Assembly: GCF_002631205.1 (NCBI RefSeq)
Contig: NZ_PDLO01000001.1
Span: 310,001 to 374,000, forward strand
Length of the DNA stretch: 64,000 nucleotides
Direction of reading: 5' to 3'
DNA from: Neolewinella marina
GTDB taxonomy: Bacteria; Bacteroidota; Bacteroidia; Chitinophagales; Saprospiraceae
In this document: in pieces, positions 25,053 through 35,130 of the stretch
How positions within the stretch are numbered: position 1 is the first letter of the stretch
How the letters are laid out: every line of letters starts with the position of its first letter
The notes under the pieces: model-generated
What the model saw: only the letters and a program-made list of their open reading frames with translations
Database searches by the model: none
Told to the model about the DNA's origin: nothing
Made by a program: the position numbers and the translations under genes

Positions 25053-25071
25053 CGCGCTAAAGCGGCAGCCG

Positions 25072-26520
25072 ATGTACAACGATAATCCGACCATTAAGAA
25101 TCTCGACCTGGTAAAGGTCGTCGACGAATCTGCCCAGGGGCAGGTGTACGGCGAAGTAGCGCTGGAGACGGCTCCGGACGGCAAGCGGTTTTACATCGAA
25201 AGCTACGGCTGCCAGATGAATTTCAGCGATTCCGAGATCGTGGCCAGCATCCTGGGAGAAGCCGGCTACGGCCCTACCCGCAACCTGGAGGTGGCCGACC
25301 TCATCCTCATCAACACCTGTTCCATCCGCGAAAAGGCCGAAGACACGGTCCGCAAGCGGTTGCGGGTATTTGACAAGGTGAAGCGGAAGCGCCCCGGCAC
25401 CATGGTGGGCGTACTGGGCTGCATGGCCGAGCGGCTGAAGGCCAAGTTCCTGGAAGAAGAAAAGCTGGTCGACCTGGTCGTCGGTCCGGACGCTTACCGC
25501 GATCTGCCAAACCTGGTGGCCGGTGCCGAAGAAGGGGAAAAGGGCGTGAACGTCTTTCTCAGCCGCGAGGAGACCTACGCCGACATCAATCCCCTGCGGC
25601 TGCAGAGCAACGGGGTAACGGCCTTCATTTCCATCATGCGGGGTTGCGACAATATGTGTTCCTTCTGCGTGGTGCCTTACACCCGCGGGCGGGAACGGAG
25701 CCGCAATGCGTTCAGCATCGTGGCCGAGGCGACCGACCTCTTCAATCGGGGCTTCCGGGAGGTTACCCTTCTCGGGCAGAACGTCGACAGCTACAAGTGG
25801 ACGAACCCCGAAACCGGGGAGGTGGTCAATTTTGCCGGGCTCCTGCGCCTTGCCGCCCAGGTTGACCCCGACCTGCGTATCCGCTTCAGTACCAGCCATC
25901 CGAAGGACATCACCGACGAAGTCCTTTACACCATGCGCGACCACGACAACATCTGCAAGTACATCCACCTGCCGGTGCAATCGGGCAACAGCCGCATCCT
26001 CGACCTGATGAACCGGACCTACGACCGGGAGTGGTACAAGGCAAAGATCGACCGCATCTACGAGATCATGCCTGACTGCGCCATCAGCTCCGACATCATC
26101 ACCGGCTTCTGTACGGAGACGGAGGAGGAGCACCTCGACACCCTTTCCATGATCGATTACGCCCGCTATAGCATGTCCTACATGTTCTACTACTCCGAGC
26201 GCCCCGGAACCCCCGCCGCCCGGAAGCTGACGGACGACGTGCCCCTGGAGGTGAAAAAGCGCCGGCTGCAGGAGATCATCAACCGGCAGACCGCCCTGAG
26301 CGACGAGCTGAACCGCCAGGACATCGGCAAGACCTTCCGCGTCCTCATCGAAGGGGAAAGCAAGCGGTCGGACGCCGACTGGAAGGGCCGCAACACCCAG
26401 AACAAGATGGTCATCTTCCCGAAAGTAGCGGGGACCGCGGCGGGCGATTATGTTTACGTTACCGTGGAAGACGCCACGAGCGCTACCCTGCTCGGACGGC
26501 AGACCACCCCCTCCAACTAA
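25072..26520 (+). CDS. miaB: tRNA-2-methylthio-N6-dimethylallyladenosine synthase MiaB
   Basis: 482 residues. The N-terminal UPF0004 domain has its cluster-binding Cys residues in [25 protein letters not shown] and [11 protein letters not shown]. The radical SAM core carries CDNMCSFC with [12 protein letters not shown], and a TRAM domain ends the protein (about 410-478). It methylthiolates i6A37 made by MiaA, giving ms2i6A37. Start ATG at 25072 follows an exact TACCTTTG promoter. The sigma-54 activator gene begins 42 bases downstream. Confidence 0.97.
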   Translation: MYNDNPTIKNLDLVKVVDESAQGQVYGEVALETAPDGKRFYIESYGCQMNFSDSEIVASILGEAGYGPTRNLEVADLILINTCSIREKAEDTVRKRLRVFDKVKRKRPGTMVGVLGCMAERLKAKFLEEEKLVDLVVGPDAYRDLPNLVAGAEEGEKGVNVFLSREETYADINPLRLQSNGVTAFISIMRGCDNMCSFCVVPYTRGRERSRNAFSIVAEATDLFNRGFREVTLLGQNVDSYKWTNPETGEVVNFAGLLRLAAQVDPDLRIRFSTSHPKDITDEVLYTMRDHDNICKYIHLPVQSGNSRILDLMNRTYDREWYKAKIDRIYEIMPDCAISSDIITGFCTETEEEHLDTLSMIDYARYSMSYMFYYSERPGTPAARKLTDDVPLEVKKRRLQEIINRQTALSDELNRQDIGKTFRVLIEGESKRSDADWKGRNTQNKMVIFPKVAGTAAGDYVYVTVEDATSATLLGRQTTPSN

Positions 26521-26562
26521 GCACCCGCCCCACCCGACCACCATACCCAGAGAGAATACACC

Positions 26563-27825
26563 ATGTCGAATTACACCAGCATCAAACGCCGCTACGGCAT
26601 CGTGGGACGGTCCCCCGCCCTGGAAAATGCCCTGCATACCGCCGTACGCGTGGCCCCTACCGAACTGTCCATCCTCATCACCGGGGAATCGGGGGTCGGC
26701 AAGGAGGTTTTCAGCCGCATCATCCACGACAACAGCCCCCGCAAACACGAGAAGTTCATCGCGATCAACTGCGGGGCCATCCCCGAGGGCACCATCAACA
26801 GTGAGCTGTTCGGCCACGTCAAGGGGGCCTTCACCAACGCCACCGGCGACCGCAAGGGTTACTTCGAGAGCTACGACGGAGGTACCATCTTCCTGGACGA
26901 GATCGGAGAGATGCCGCTGGATACCCAGACTTACCTCCTGCGGGTACTCGAGAGCGGGGAATTCATCCGGGTGGGATCCAGCACGGTGCAGCGGACCGAC
27001 GTGCGCATTGTAGCCGCCACGAACCGCAAGCTGACCGAGCGCATCAAGAGCGGCAAGTTCCGTGAGGACCTCTACTACCGCCTGGCGACCGTGAATATTG
27101 AACTACCGAGTCTGAGGGAGCGGGCGGAGGACATATATCTGCTGTTCCGCTACTTCGCCAACGACTTCGCCGAAAAGCAGGGCTTCGACCCTATTCAGAT
27201 TGACGACGAGGCCCGGTGGCTGCTGGAGAACTACCGCTGGCCGGGCAACATCCGCGAACTCAAGAACGTCGCCGAGCAACTGAGCATCCTGGCCGAAAAG
27301 CGCGAACTGGCCGCCGTGGACCTGCTGTCCATGATGCCCAAACTCCGCGAAAGGAACCTGCCCGCCGTGACCGGTACCGCCGCCACGGAGGGAATGCAGG
27401 AGCGCGAGATCCTCTACAAGGTCCTCTTCGACATGAAGGCCGACCTGAACGACCTCAAGGGGCTCATCTTTGAGCTCATCCGCAACAACGACCTGCGGGT
27501 GCCCGACATGGGCAAGATCCGGTCGCTGCAGCTGCCGGGCGCCTACCCCGACGCGGCCGAGGAAATCGACCGCCGGGCCGGCGTGGAGATGGATGAATTC
27601 CGGGGGGCCAACGAGGATCCCATCATTGTGGACACCGGTCTGCAGCGGCAGTACGACCGCAGCGAAATCGTAGAGGAGGACCTGAGCCTGGCCAACGCGG
27701 AAAAAGACCTCATCGCCAAGGCCCTCAAGAAGCACAACGGGCGCCGTAAGGAGGCATCCAACGAGCTTGGCATCAGCGAACGGACCCTCTACCGCAAGAT
27801 CAAGGAATACGAGATCGAGGAATAA
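26563..27825 (+). CDS. Sigma-54-dependent transcriptional activator without receiver domain
   Basis: 420 residues. The AAA+ domain starts almost at the N-terminus (about 12-240): Walker A GESGVGKE, Walker B GGTIFLDEIGEM, the arginine-finger segment REDLYYRLATVNIELPSLRER. The sigma-54 contact loop reads GAFTNA instead of GAFTGA. A C-terminal Fis-type helix-turn-helix (about 383-418: LIAKALKKHNGRRKEASNEL, GISERTLYRKIKEY) binds DNA. There is no receiver, GAF or PAS input domain, so control must come from a partner or from expression level. It is likely co-transcribed with miaB. Confidence 0.93.
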   Translation: MSNYTSIKRRYGIVGRSPALENALHTAVRVAPTELSILITGESGVGKEVFSRIIHDNSPRKHEKFIAINCGAIPEGTINSELFGHVKGAFTNATGDRKGYFESYDGGTIFLDEIGEMPLDTQTYLLRVLESGEFIRVGSSTVQRTDVRIVAATNRKLTERIKSGKFREDLYYRLATVNIELPSLRERAEDIYLLFRYFANDFAEKQGFDPIQIDDEARWLLENYRWPGNIRELKNVAEQLSILAEKRELAAVDLLSMMPKLRERNLPAVTGTAATEGMQEREILYKVLFDMKADLNDLKGLIFELIRNNDLRVPDMGKIRSLQLPGAYPDAAEEIDRRAGVEMDEFRGANEDPIIVDTGLQRQYDRSEIVEEDLSLANAEKDLIAKALKKHNGRRKEASNELGISERTLYRKIKEYEIEE

Positions 27826-27879
27826 GCCGCCGGCAAACCTAACTTGCGGCCGTTGCGTTACAGTCGCGTGTTTCATCCA

Positions 27880-27896
27880 GGGCGCATCATGCGCCC
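27880..27896 (+). promoter_or_regulatory. Palindrome upstream of the MCE gene
   Basis: GGGCGCAT-C-ATGCGCCC is a perfect 8-bp inverted repeat around one base, 19 bases before the MCE start codon. No T run follows. It could be an operator or a leader hairpin. Confidence 0.4.
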
Positions 27897-27915
27897 CTCA
27901 TTATGACCCCTCCTT

Positions 27916-28956
27916 ATGCGTTACGAAGTAAAGATTGGAATCCTGGCCGTAGTGGCTATTCTACTGGCCTTCTGGGGTTTCAAGTTTATCCAGGGGAGCA
28001 ATCTCTTCACTTCGTCCCAGACCTATTTCGTTGAATACAAGGACGTAGCCGGCCTCACCGTCGGCACGCCGGTGCAGATCAGCGGCGTATCCGTGGGATC
28101 CGTCAAAGCCATCCAGCTCGACCAGCAAAAGAAGCAGGTCGTCGTGACCCTGGAGGTGCGCAAAAACGTCAACATCCCGGAAGGCACGCGGGCCTACATC
28201 ACCACCGTCAGCCTGCTGGGCGAAAAGGCCGTGGAACTGCAGTACGACCGCCCCTGCTTCGGCGATGGAGACTGCGCAGAGAGTGGCACTTTCCTTACCG
28301 GGGCTTCCAAGGGTATCCTGGCCAGCTTCCTCGGCACCGACCCGGACGCCGACCCCACCTCCGGCATCAAGGAGCAGGTCGGTGAGGCCGTCGACAGCCT
28401 GAAGTGGACCCTGTTCAGCGAAGACAGCGATAACCCCATCGCCCGCGCCTCCCGCGACCTGGCCGTCACCATGGAGAACCTGAGGGCCACCACCCTGGCC
28501 CTGCAGCGCATCATGGACGCCAACTCCCGCCAGATCAACTCCACCTTCCGGAACCTGGAAAACGTCACCGGCACCCTCGCCGACCGGGAGGAAAGCATCA
28601 ACAGCATCATCAGCAACGCCGACACCCTGACGAGCAACCTCAGCAATCTCCAATTGCAGCAGACGGTGGAGGAAGTCAATACCAGCATCGTGCGGCTGCG
28701 GGGCACCCTCGACGAGGCCGACCGGGCCCTGGGCGGAGTCACCGCCGTCATGGAGGACGTGCAGAACGGGGAGGGCACCCTGGGCAAGTTGCTGACCGAC
28801 GACGAGATCTACCAGCGGCTCAACCGCGCCAGCCTGGCCGCGGACACCCTGCTAACCGACTTCCAGGAGCGACCCTACCGTTACGTTCCGTTCAAGAGCC
28901 GCAAACGCGTGCTGAAGTTCGACCGCAAAGACGACGAGCTGGAAACCGAACAGTAA
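27916..28956 (+). CDS. MlaD/MCE family lipid transport protein
   Basis: 346 residues. One N-terminal transmembrane helix (about 6-26, IGILAVVAILLAFWGFKFIQ) is followed by an MCE domain (about 38-115: YFVEYKDVAGLTVGTPVQIS, GVSVGSVKAIQLD). A helical C-terminal region (about 150-310) is periodic and amphipathic. MCE proteins form hexameric periplasmic channels for phospholipids in Mla-type ABC systems. The permease and ATPase genes that usually precede mlaD are not adjacent here. It is 6 bases upstream of the NAD(P)HX repair gene. Confidence 0.9.
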   Translation: MRYEVKIGILAVVAILLAFWGFKFIQGSNLFTSSQTYFVEYKDVAGLTVGTPVQISGVSVGSVKAIQLDQQKKQVVVTLEVRKNVNIPEGTRAYITTVSLLGEKAVELQYDRPCFGDGDCAESGTFLTGASKGILASFLGTDPDADPTSGIKEQVGEAVDSLKWTLFSEDSDNPIARASRDLAVTMENLRATTLALQRIMDANSRQINSTFRNLENVTGTLADREESINSIISNADTLTSNLSNLQLQQTVEEVNTSIVRLRGTLDEADRALGGVTAVMEDVQNGEGTLGKLLTDDEIYQRLNRASLAADTLLTDFQERPYRYVPFKSRKRVLKFDRKDDELETEQ

Positions 28957-28962
28957 ACCGCC

Positions 28963-30489
28963 ATGCGCATCCTCACGGCCCAGCAGCATCAGGAGCTCGA
29001 CCAGGCAACCCTGGAACAGGACGGCATCAGCAGCCTGGAACTCATGGAACGTGCCGCCACCGCCTGGGCCAAGCGGTTCACTGAATTGTTTGCAGATAAA
29101 TCCCGGGAAGTCGTCGTGGTCTGCGGCCCCGGAAACAACGGCGGGGACGGGCTGGCCATCGCCCGCCTGCTGCGCTTCGAAGCCTACACCATCAGCGTTG
29201 TTGCGGCCGACATTGCACCCGCGTCGCCCGACCACCAGGATAACCGTCGCCGGGCCAAGGACGTAGGAGTACACATCCGCACCCTCCGGGAAGGCGACGC
29301 CCTGCCCTCCTTTCGCAAGCGCAGCATTGTGATCGACGCCCTGTTCGGTACCGGCCTGAGCCGGTCGATCGAGGGCTACTGGGCCTGGCTGGTCGAACAC
29401 CTGAACGAACAACCCGTGACCCGCGTAGCGGTAGACCTGCCGAGCGGCCTGCGGACCGACGAGCCCTCCACGGGAGCCATTGTCCGCGCCGACCGCACCC
29501 TCAGCCTCGGCTATCCCAAACTGGCGCTCTTCGCACCGGCAAACACGGAATACCTCGGTCACTGGGAGCTGGTGCCCTTCCGCCTGGCCGACCCTCCGGC
29601 CCCGGCCGACGGTGCCAGCCCCCCACCCCGGATGCTTACCCCCCGGCCGGTGGCGGCCCTGCTGAAGGCACGGCGGGCGAATGACCACAAGGGCACCTTC
29701 GGCCACGCCCTCTTGGTCGCCGGTGGTTTCGGCAAAATGGGGGCGGCCGTCCTCAGCGCCCGTTCGGTACTGCGGGCGGGGGCTGGGCTACTTACCGTCC
29801 ACATTCCGCGGGTGGGTTACGAAATCCTGCAAATGAGCATTCCGGAAGCCATGTGCAGCATCGACCAGCACCGGTATATGGTCTCCGCCCTGCAGGAGGA
29901 CGTGACGCAGTACGACACGGTCGGGGTGGGTCCCGGTCTGGGCACCAAACCGGCTACCCAACAGGCGGTCTTCCAGCTACTGGAACAGTTCCCTCGCCCC
30001 CTGGTTATCGACGCCGACGCCCTCAACATCCTGGCCGGCACACCGGAAAAACTAGCCACCTTGCCGGCGGGCAGCCTGCTTACCCCCCACCCCAAGGAAT
30101 TTGAGCGGCTGTTCGGGGCTACCGATGACGACTTTCAGCGCTGGCAACTCCAGCTCGCCAAGGCCCGGGAGCTGAACGCCGTGATCGTCCTGAAAACCGG
30201 GTACACCGCCGTGGCCACCCCGGACGGTGAGCTGTTCTTCAATACCACCGGCAACCCCGGTATGGGTACCGGAGGCACGGGAGATGCCCTAACCGGCATC
30301 CTCACCGGGCTGTTGGCCCAGGGCTACCCCCCGGCCGATGCGGCCCGCCTCGGTGTTTACCTCCACGGCCTGGCGGGGGATCTGGCTGCCCGGGATGTGG
30401 GGCAGGAAAGCTTGCTGGCCGAGGACCTCATCCACCATCTGGGACCGGCCTTCAAAAAGCTCCACCGCCTGGCGGAACGGCATCAGTAG
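28963..30489 (+). CDS. nnrD: Bifunctional NAD(P)HX epimerase/dehydratase
   Basis: 508 residues, a fusion. Residues about 1-215 are the epimerase (YjeF N-terminal; VVCGPGNNGGDGLAIARLL). Residues about 230-505 are the ADP/ATP-dependent NAD(P)HX dehydratase (NDHKGTFGHALLVAGGFGKM, LLTPHPKEFERLFG, GNPGMGTGGTGDALTGI). It repairs hydrated NADH and NADPH. It starts 6 bases after the MCE gene and its last 7 bases overlap the stop of the convergent SDR gene. Confidence 0.96.
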   Translation: MRILTAQQHQELDQATLEQDGISSLELMERAATAWAKRFTELFADKSREVVVVCGPGNNGGDGLAIARLLRFEAYTISVVAADIAPASPDHQDNRRRAKDVGVHIRTLREGDALPSFRKRSIVIDALFGTGLSRSIEGYWAWLVEHLNEQPVTRVAVDLPSGLRTDEPSTGAIVRADRTLSLGYPKLALFAPANTEYLGHWELVPFRLADPPAPADGASPPPRMLTPRPVAALLKARRANDHKGTFGHALLVAGGFGKMGAAVLSARSVLRAGAGLLTVHIPRVGYEILQMSIPEAMCSIDQHRYMVSALQEDVTQYDTVGVGPGLGTKPATQQAVFQLLEQFPRPLVIDADALNILAGTPEKLATLPAGSLLTPHPKEFERLFGATDDDFQRWQLQLAKARELNAVIVLKTGYTAVATPDGELFFNTTGNPGMGTGGTGDALTGILTGLLAQGYPPADAARLGVYLHGLAGDLAARDVGQESLLAEDLIHHLGPAFKKLHRLAERHQ

Positions 30490-31253
30490 CCGATTACCTT
30501 CTTCATCAGAAAGCGCCGTAGGCGGAACGGCAACAGTCCCCCGGCCAGGGAAAAGAAACGGGTATCGGTGCCCACGTAGTGGTGCACCCGCCGACTGTTC
30601 AGGCACTTCTCCATCGCGTCGGCCACGTCCTCGGCGGTGAGGCGGATCTTCCGTTCGGGCAGGTTGCGCAGCAGGTGACGGTTGGCGGTGATGAGGTTCG
30701 TCCGGGCGTACATCGGGTTGACGTCGCACACCCGGATGTCGTCCGCTGCCCAGGCGATATCGAGGCTTTCCGTGAAGCTGTTCACCGCCCGCTTGCTGAG
30801 GCTGTAGGCCACCATCTCGGGATTGCCGTGGAGGGCCGCGGCGCTGCCCAGGTTGATGAGCCGGGCACCGGGGGTACGCTTCAGCAGCGGGTGGGCGTGG
30901 TACGCCATATTCATGACGCCCATGACGTTGACGTCCACGACCCGTTGTTCTGTTGCTAATGGCAGGCGCTCAAAATCGCCCACGTTGATGATGCCGGCGT
31001 TGTTCAGGAGTACATCCAGCCGCCCGTCGCTGCGCGCTCCGAACTCCGTCAGGGCCCGACGGCAATCCTCGGCGTCGGTAACGTCGACCCGCCGGACAAA
31101 GCACCGCTCCGGACCGTAGGAGTCTTCCATTTCCTTCAGCCCCGCTTCATCCAGGTCGAAGAGCCCCAGGAAGTAACCGGCATGGGCAAACCGGGCGGCG
31201 CAGGCCCGCCCGAAGCCACCCGTGGCTCCCGTTATCACAATTGATTTCTGCAT
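30483..31253 (-). CDS. Short-chain dehydrogenase/reductase
   Basis: 256 residues from the ATG at 31251-31253. The Rossmann motif TGATGGFGRACA, NNAGI and the catalytic Y-S-L-S-K (YxxxK) are present. Substrate unknown. The frame stays open 12 codons further, but a TACCTTGC box at 31258-31265 lies 4 bases before the chosen ATG, as at trpL, which suggests a nearly leaderless mRNA. Divergent from lon; converges with and overlaps nnrD by 7 bases. Confidence 0.9.
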   Translation of the reverse strand: MQKSIVITGATGGFGRACAARFAHAGYFLGLFDLDEAGLKEMEDSYGPERCFVRRVDVTDAEDCRRALTEFGARSDGRLDVLLNNAGIINVGDFERLPLATEQRVVDVNVMGVMNMAYHAHPLLKRTPGARLINLGSAAALHGNPEMVAYSLSKRAVNSFTESLDIAWAADDIRVCDVNPMYARTNLITANRHLLRNLPERKIRLTAEDVADAMEKCLNSRRVHHYVGTDTRFFSLAGGLLPFRLRRFLMKKVIGY

Positions 31254-31364
31254 CCCTGCAAGGTAATTCCCGGGCTGAACAAATGGCAACGGACCTCAGT
31301 ATTGTACCGAAAGCCAAAGTCCACGCCCTTGCAAGACGAGACCCAACAAAACGACATTAACGGA

Positions 31365-33746
31365 ATGATGCATGACGTTGCCATGCAACTCATCGACCCT
31401 TCCCTGCCCCAGCTGCTCACCATCCTGCCCCTTTCCCAGCGCCCCATCTTTCCCGGTACCGCCCTGCCCATGACCTTCAGCGGCCAGGATAAACTCACCG
31501 CCCTGAAAATTGCCGTTGAGCAACACGACGGCTACATCGGCGCCGTTCTGGAAAAGGAAACCAACGAAGACGATTACCGGGAGTCTGAATACTATGACGT
31601 TGGTACGGTTTACCAAATAATCAAGGCAATGCCGATGGGCCCCAACGGAATCCAGGTCCTGGGCCGCACCATCAAGCGCTTCCGCCGCCAGCGGGTAGTG
31701 CAGACCGAACCGAGCCTGCGGTGGCGGGTGGAATACGACAACCAACCCTCCATCAAGCCCGATCCGGAGCTTAAAGCCTACATGCTGGCCATCAGCTCCG
31801 ACATCAAGAGTCTCCTCGCCCTGAATCCCCTCTTCCAGGAACAGGTGAATATGGTGGTCACCCAGCTGAACTACGACAAGCCTGGCCAGACCATCGACGT
31901 GATCTCCAACCTGGTGAGCTCCGAAAAGGAAAAGCTCCAGGAGCTGCTCGAGTGCTGGAACATTACCGAACGCGCCAAATTGCTGCTGAACATCATCAAG
32001 GATGAGCTACAGGTTGCCAAGATCCAGTCGCGCATCAACCAGCAGATCGAGGAAGGCGTAAACGCCAAGCAAAAGGAATACTTCCTGCGGGAACAGCTCT
32101 CGGCCATCCGCCGGGAACTGGGGGAAGAGCAGGACGAGGGAGAGTCCATCTCCGAACGCATCCTCGGCATGCTGGAAGGCAAGGAAATGCCGGAGCCGGT
32201 GCGGGAAGTGTTCGACCGGGAAATGAGCAAGCTCCGGTCCCTCAATACCCAGAGCCCGGAGTTCAACGTCACCCGCACCTACCTGGAAACCCTGGCCGGC
32301 CTGCCCTGGGGGGTGTTCAGCCCGGACACCAACGACATCGCTGAGGCCCGGCGCATCCTCGATGCCGACCACTACGGGCTGGACGATGTGAAAGACAACA
32401 TCCTGGAGTTCCTTGCCACCATCATCAAGCGCAGCTCCGTGGCCGGCAGCATCATCTGCCTGGTGGGCCCGCCCGGCGTGGGCAAGACCAGCATCGGGCA
32501 GAGCATCGCGCGGGCGCTGGGACGGGAATTCTACCGCTTCAGCGTTGGGGGGATGCGCGACGAGGCCGAGATCAAGGGCCACCGCCGCACCTACATCGGC
32601 GCCATGCCCGGCAAGCTGATCCAGGCCATCGACCGGGCCAAAAGCAGCAACCCGGTCATCCTCATCGACGAAATCGACAAGCTGGGCAGCGGCCACGGCG
32701 ACCCCGCCTCGGCCCTCCTCGAGGTGCTGGACCCCGAGCAGAACGACGCTTTCGTGGACCACTACCTCGACGTGCCCTACGACCTCTCCAACGTACTCTT
32801 CCTCACGACCGCGAACCAACTGGATACCATTCCCGGCCCCCTGATGGACCGCATGGAAGTCATCCGCCTCAGCGGCTACATCAAGGAAGAAAAGATCAAC
32901 ATCGCCCGGGAGTACCTCATCCCCCGCCAGCTGAAGGAGCACGGTTTCGCTACCGACGAAGTCACTTTCACGGAGGAGGCCCTGGATTTCCTCGTCGACC
33001 GCTACGCCCGGGAGGCGGGAGTCAGAAACCTGGAAAAACAGATCCGCAAGATCATCCGCAAGCTGGTCCTGAAACAGGCCGAGACCGACCAGCACACCTT
33101 TGAGGTTACCGTGGATACCATCCAGGATATGCTCGGCCGCCCCCGCTTCAATACCGAGAAACTGTACGGTGAGCCCATTCCCGGGGTGGTGCTGGGACTG
33201 GCCTATACCGCCCTGGGCGGTGCTACCCTCTACATCGAGGCCCAGGGTATACCGGCGGAGTCCGGCGGTTTCCGCCTAACGGGCCAACTGGGGGACGTGA
33301 TGAAGGAAAGTGCCCAGATCGCGCTCAGCTACGTAAAGTCGCTGCTCAGCCGGCAGGAGAATCATTACTACGACAAACACCAGGTGCACCTCCACGTCCC
33401 GGCGGGCGCCACGCCCAAGGACGGTCCCAGCGCGGGCATCACCATGGCCCTGGCCCTGTATACCCTGGCTACCGGTCAGCCCCCGCGGGACGGACTGGCC
33501 ATGACGGGCGAGCTGACGCTGACCGGCCGGGTGCTACCCATTGGCGGGGTGAAGGAAAAGACCATCGGCGCCCGCCGGGTAGGCATCGATACCCTCATCT
33601 TCCCGGAGGAGAACCGCCAGGACTACGAAGAGCTCGATGACTACCTCAAGGAGGGGCTTACGGCACACTTCGCCAATCGCTTCGACGACGTGTTGTCGAT
33701 CGCGCTGACTAAGACTCCGTCTTCTTCCGCTTCCGTGGCGTCTTGA
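31365..33746 (+). CDS. lon: ATP-dependent Lon protease
   Basis: About 793 residues from the ATG at 31365 (a TTG at 31302 is also in frame). The Lon N-terminal substrate domain begins at LLTILPLSQRPIFPGTALP. A helical linker and the AAA+ module follow, with Walker A GPPGVGKTS, Walker B PVILIDEIDK and the GGMRDEAEIKGHRRTYIGAM loop. The C-terminal protease has catalytic Ser in KDGPSAGITMA and Lys in GGVKEKTIGARR. It degrades misfolded and regulatory proteins in the cytoplasm. Its last 38 bases overlap the convergent gene. No CIRCE-type element was seen upstream. Confidence 0.96.
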   Translation: MMHDVAMQLIDPSLPQLLTILPLSQRPIFPGTALPMTFSGQDKLTALKIAVEQHDGYIGAVLEKETNEDDYRESEYYDVGTVYQIIKAMPMGPNGIQVLGRTIKRFRRQRVVQTEPSLRWRVEYDNQPSIKPDPELKAYMLAISSDIKSLLALNPLFQEQVNMVVTQLNYDKPGQTIDVISNLVSSEKEKLQELLECWNITERAKLLLNIIKDELQVAKIQSRINQQIEEGVNAKQKEYFLREQLSAIRRELGEEQDEGESISERILGMLEGKEMPEPVREVFDREMSKLRSLNTQSPEFNVTRTYLETLAGLPWGVFSPDTNDIAEARRILDADHYGLDDVKDNILEFLATIIKRSSVAGSIICLVGPPGVGKTSIGQSIARALGREFYRFSVGGMRDEAEIKGHRRTYIGAMPGKLIQAIDRAKSSNPVILIDEIDKLGSGHGDPASALLEVLDPEQNDAFVDHYLDVPYDLSNVLFLTTANQLDTIPGPLMDRMEVIRLSGYIKEEKINIAREYLIPRQLKEHGFATDEVTFTEEALDFLVDRYAREAGVRNLEKQIRKIIRKLVLKQAETDQHTFEVTVDTIQDMLGRPRFNTEKLYGEPIPGVVLGLAYTALGGATLYIEAQGIPAESGGFRLTGQLGDVMKESAQIALSYVKSLLSRQENHYYDKHQVHLHVPAGATPKDGPSAGITMALALYTLATGQPPRDGLAMTGELTLTGRVLPIGGVKEKTIGARRVGIDTLIFPEENRQDYEELDDYLKEGLTAHFANRFDDVLSIALTKTPSSSASVAS

Positions 33747-35112
33747 AGAATTCCTTCAGCTGCTTCTCGTTCATGAAGTTGTAGTCCGTCCAGGTAGAGA
33801 CGGTGGTCTTCTTGATGTCGCGGTAGTCCTTGCCCCGCTTGTTGGTGTGCACCTTGATGAGCCGTTTGGTGTAGCGGATGGCCAGGCGGCGCAGTTCCTG
33901 GTTGAACTGCTCGTTGGCGAAGATCTTCATGTACACCGGGAAGTGCTTGCCGGTCACGCTGTACCACTCGTTGTAGTCATCGGTACCCAGGCTGGTCGCC
34001 AGGCGGTCGAAGTACACCAGGATGCTCTGGCGGATGTTCTCGTTGAAGTCGCTCAGACCGTCGTGCTTCAGCACTTCCTCCTGGATGGCCTCCTGTACCT
34101 CGGGTTCGGTGTAGCCTTCCCCGTGGATGCGGTCGGTAAGGTTGAAGTAGGCCGTCAGCTCATCGTCGATGCTGCGGTCAATGATGGTGCCCAGGGCAAG
34201 CTCCTGCTCAGGACCGAAGGTTACCGTCGGGTCGTTCTTCAGGCGGAGGATGAAGTTCATGACCTGGCTGGTTACGCGGTCGCCGTTGTCCTTCCGTTCC
34301 CGGTTCATCACCTCTACGATGGCATCCTTGGTCTCCTCTTCGGGGGTCAGGTAGGCGCCATAGATCAGCACCGGCTCGATCAGTTCACGCCGACCGGCGA
34401 AGTCGGGGTTGGTAGCGAATTCAAAGAGGGGCGCGGGCAGGGCGTCGTTGTTCAGTTCCGCGTTCGATACCCGGTACAGCAGGAAGTTGACCATGTGGTC
34501 GGTGTGGGAGATCAGTTCCACGGGCTCCACGGGGAAGGGAGCGTACTGGTAATTGCGGCTCTTGAACTGCCGCTTGTAGCGGTCGTAGATCTGCTTGCGG
34601 CCGGCGGCGGTGCGGGCGTCGTCGGACTTCTGCTGCAGGAGGAATTGCCGCACCCGCTTGGTGGGGATGGCGTCCACCAGTCCGGTGACGTAGATGTCGC
34701 TGCTCAGCGCAAAGCCCACCTGCACCGCCTGCCCGATGCGGCTGCGGAGCTGGTCGAAGTTCATGTTTCCGGCGATGTAGTTCAGCACCTGTCCGAAGTG
34801 GTCGTTCTGGCGGGTGTAGTAGTAGTGCTCGTTGATCTGGGGCCGCAGCACGCTGTAGCCCAGCACGCGGGGCAGGAACAATCCCTCGAAGCGGTCGTCC
34901 AGCAGGTAGCGCTCAAAGCTCTCGATCTCGAAGGGGGAATAGTGGTTGATCTGCTCATGGGCGGCCTCGATCTGGGGTTCGAATTCCGCCTTGAGGGCCT
35001 CGTAGTATTCATCCTCTTCCTCCTCCAGGTACTGGGCCAGGATGGGGCTGGCCTGGATCGCGTCGGCGATGGCGTCTAGGTGGGCTTTGTAGGTATCGTT
35101 CAGTTCGTACAT
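33709..35112 (-). CDS. Conserved protein of unknown function, 467 residues
   Basis: Start ATG at 35110-35112 (MYELNDTYKAH); the frame is open to 35238 but a hairpin terminator lies in between. The protein is soluble, acidic at the N-terminus (EEEEDEYYEALKAEFEPQIE) and ends in a basic tail (TPRKRKKTES). It is mostly helical by composition, with many Tyr, Phe and Asn. No family motif recognised. Its 3' end overlaps lon by 38 bases on the opposite strand. The leader hairpin suggests expression may be attenuated. Confidence 0.75.
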   Translation of the reverse strand: MYELNDTYKAHLDAIADAIQASPILAQYLEEEEDEYYEALKAEFEPQIEAAHEQINHYSPFEIESFERYLLDDRFEGLFLPRVLGYSVLRPQINEHYYYTRQNDHFGQVLNYIAGNMNFDQLRSRIGQAVQVGFALSSDIYVTGLVDAIPTKRVRQFLLQQKSDDARTAAGRKQIYDRYKRQFKSRNYQYAPFPVEPVELISHTDHMVNFLLYRVSNAELNNDALPAPLFEFATNPDFAGRRELIEPVLIYGAYLTPEEETKDAIVEVMNRERKDNGDRVTSQVMNFILRLKNDPTVTFGPEQELALGTIIDRSIDDELTAYFNLTDRIHGEGYTEPEVQEAIQEEVLKHDGLSDFNENIRQSILVYFDRLATSLGTDDYNEWYSVTGKHFPVYMKIFANEQFNQELRRLAIRYTKRLIKVHTNKRGKDYRDIKKTTVSTWTDYNFMNEKQLKEFFKTPRKRKKTES

Positions 35113-35130
35113 ATCGTGCGGAAACTTTGG

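Noticed and set aside
27889-27906. Short leader peptide MRPSL before the MCE gene
   Set aside because: Five codons beginning inside a palindrome, with no attenuator hairpin or biased codons; chance is sufficient.
31302-31364. TTG start for Lon at 31302
   Set aside because: The added residues do not belong to the Lon N-terminal domain; the ATG at 31365 starts just before it. The TTG cannot be fully excluded.
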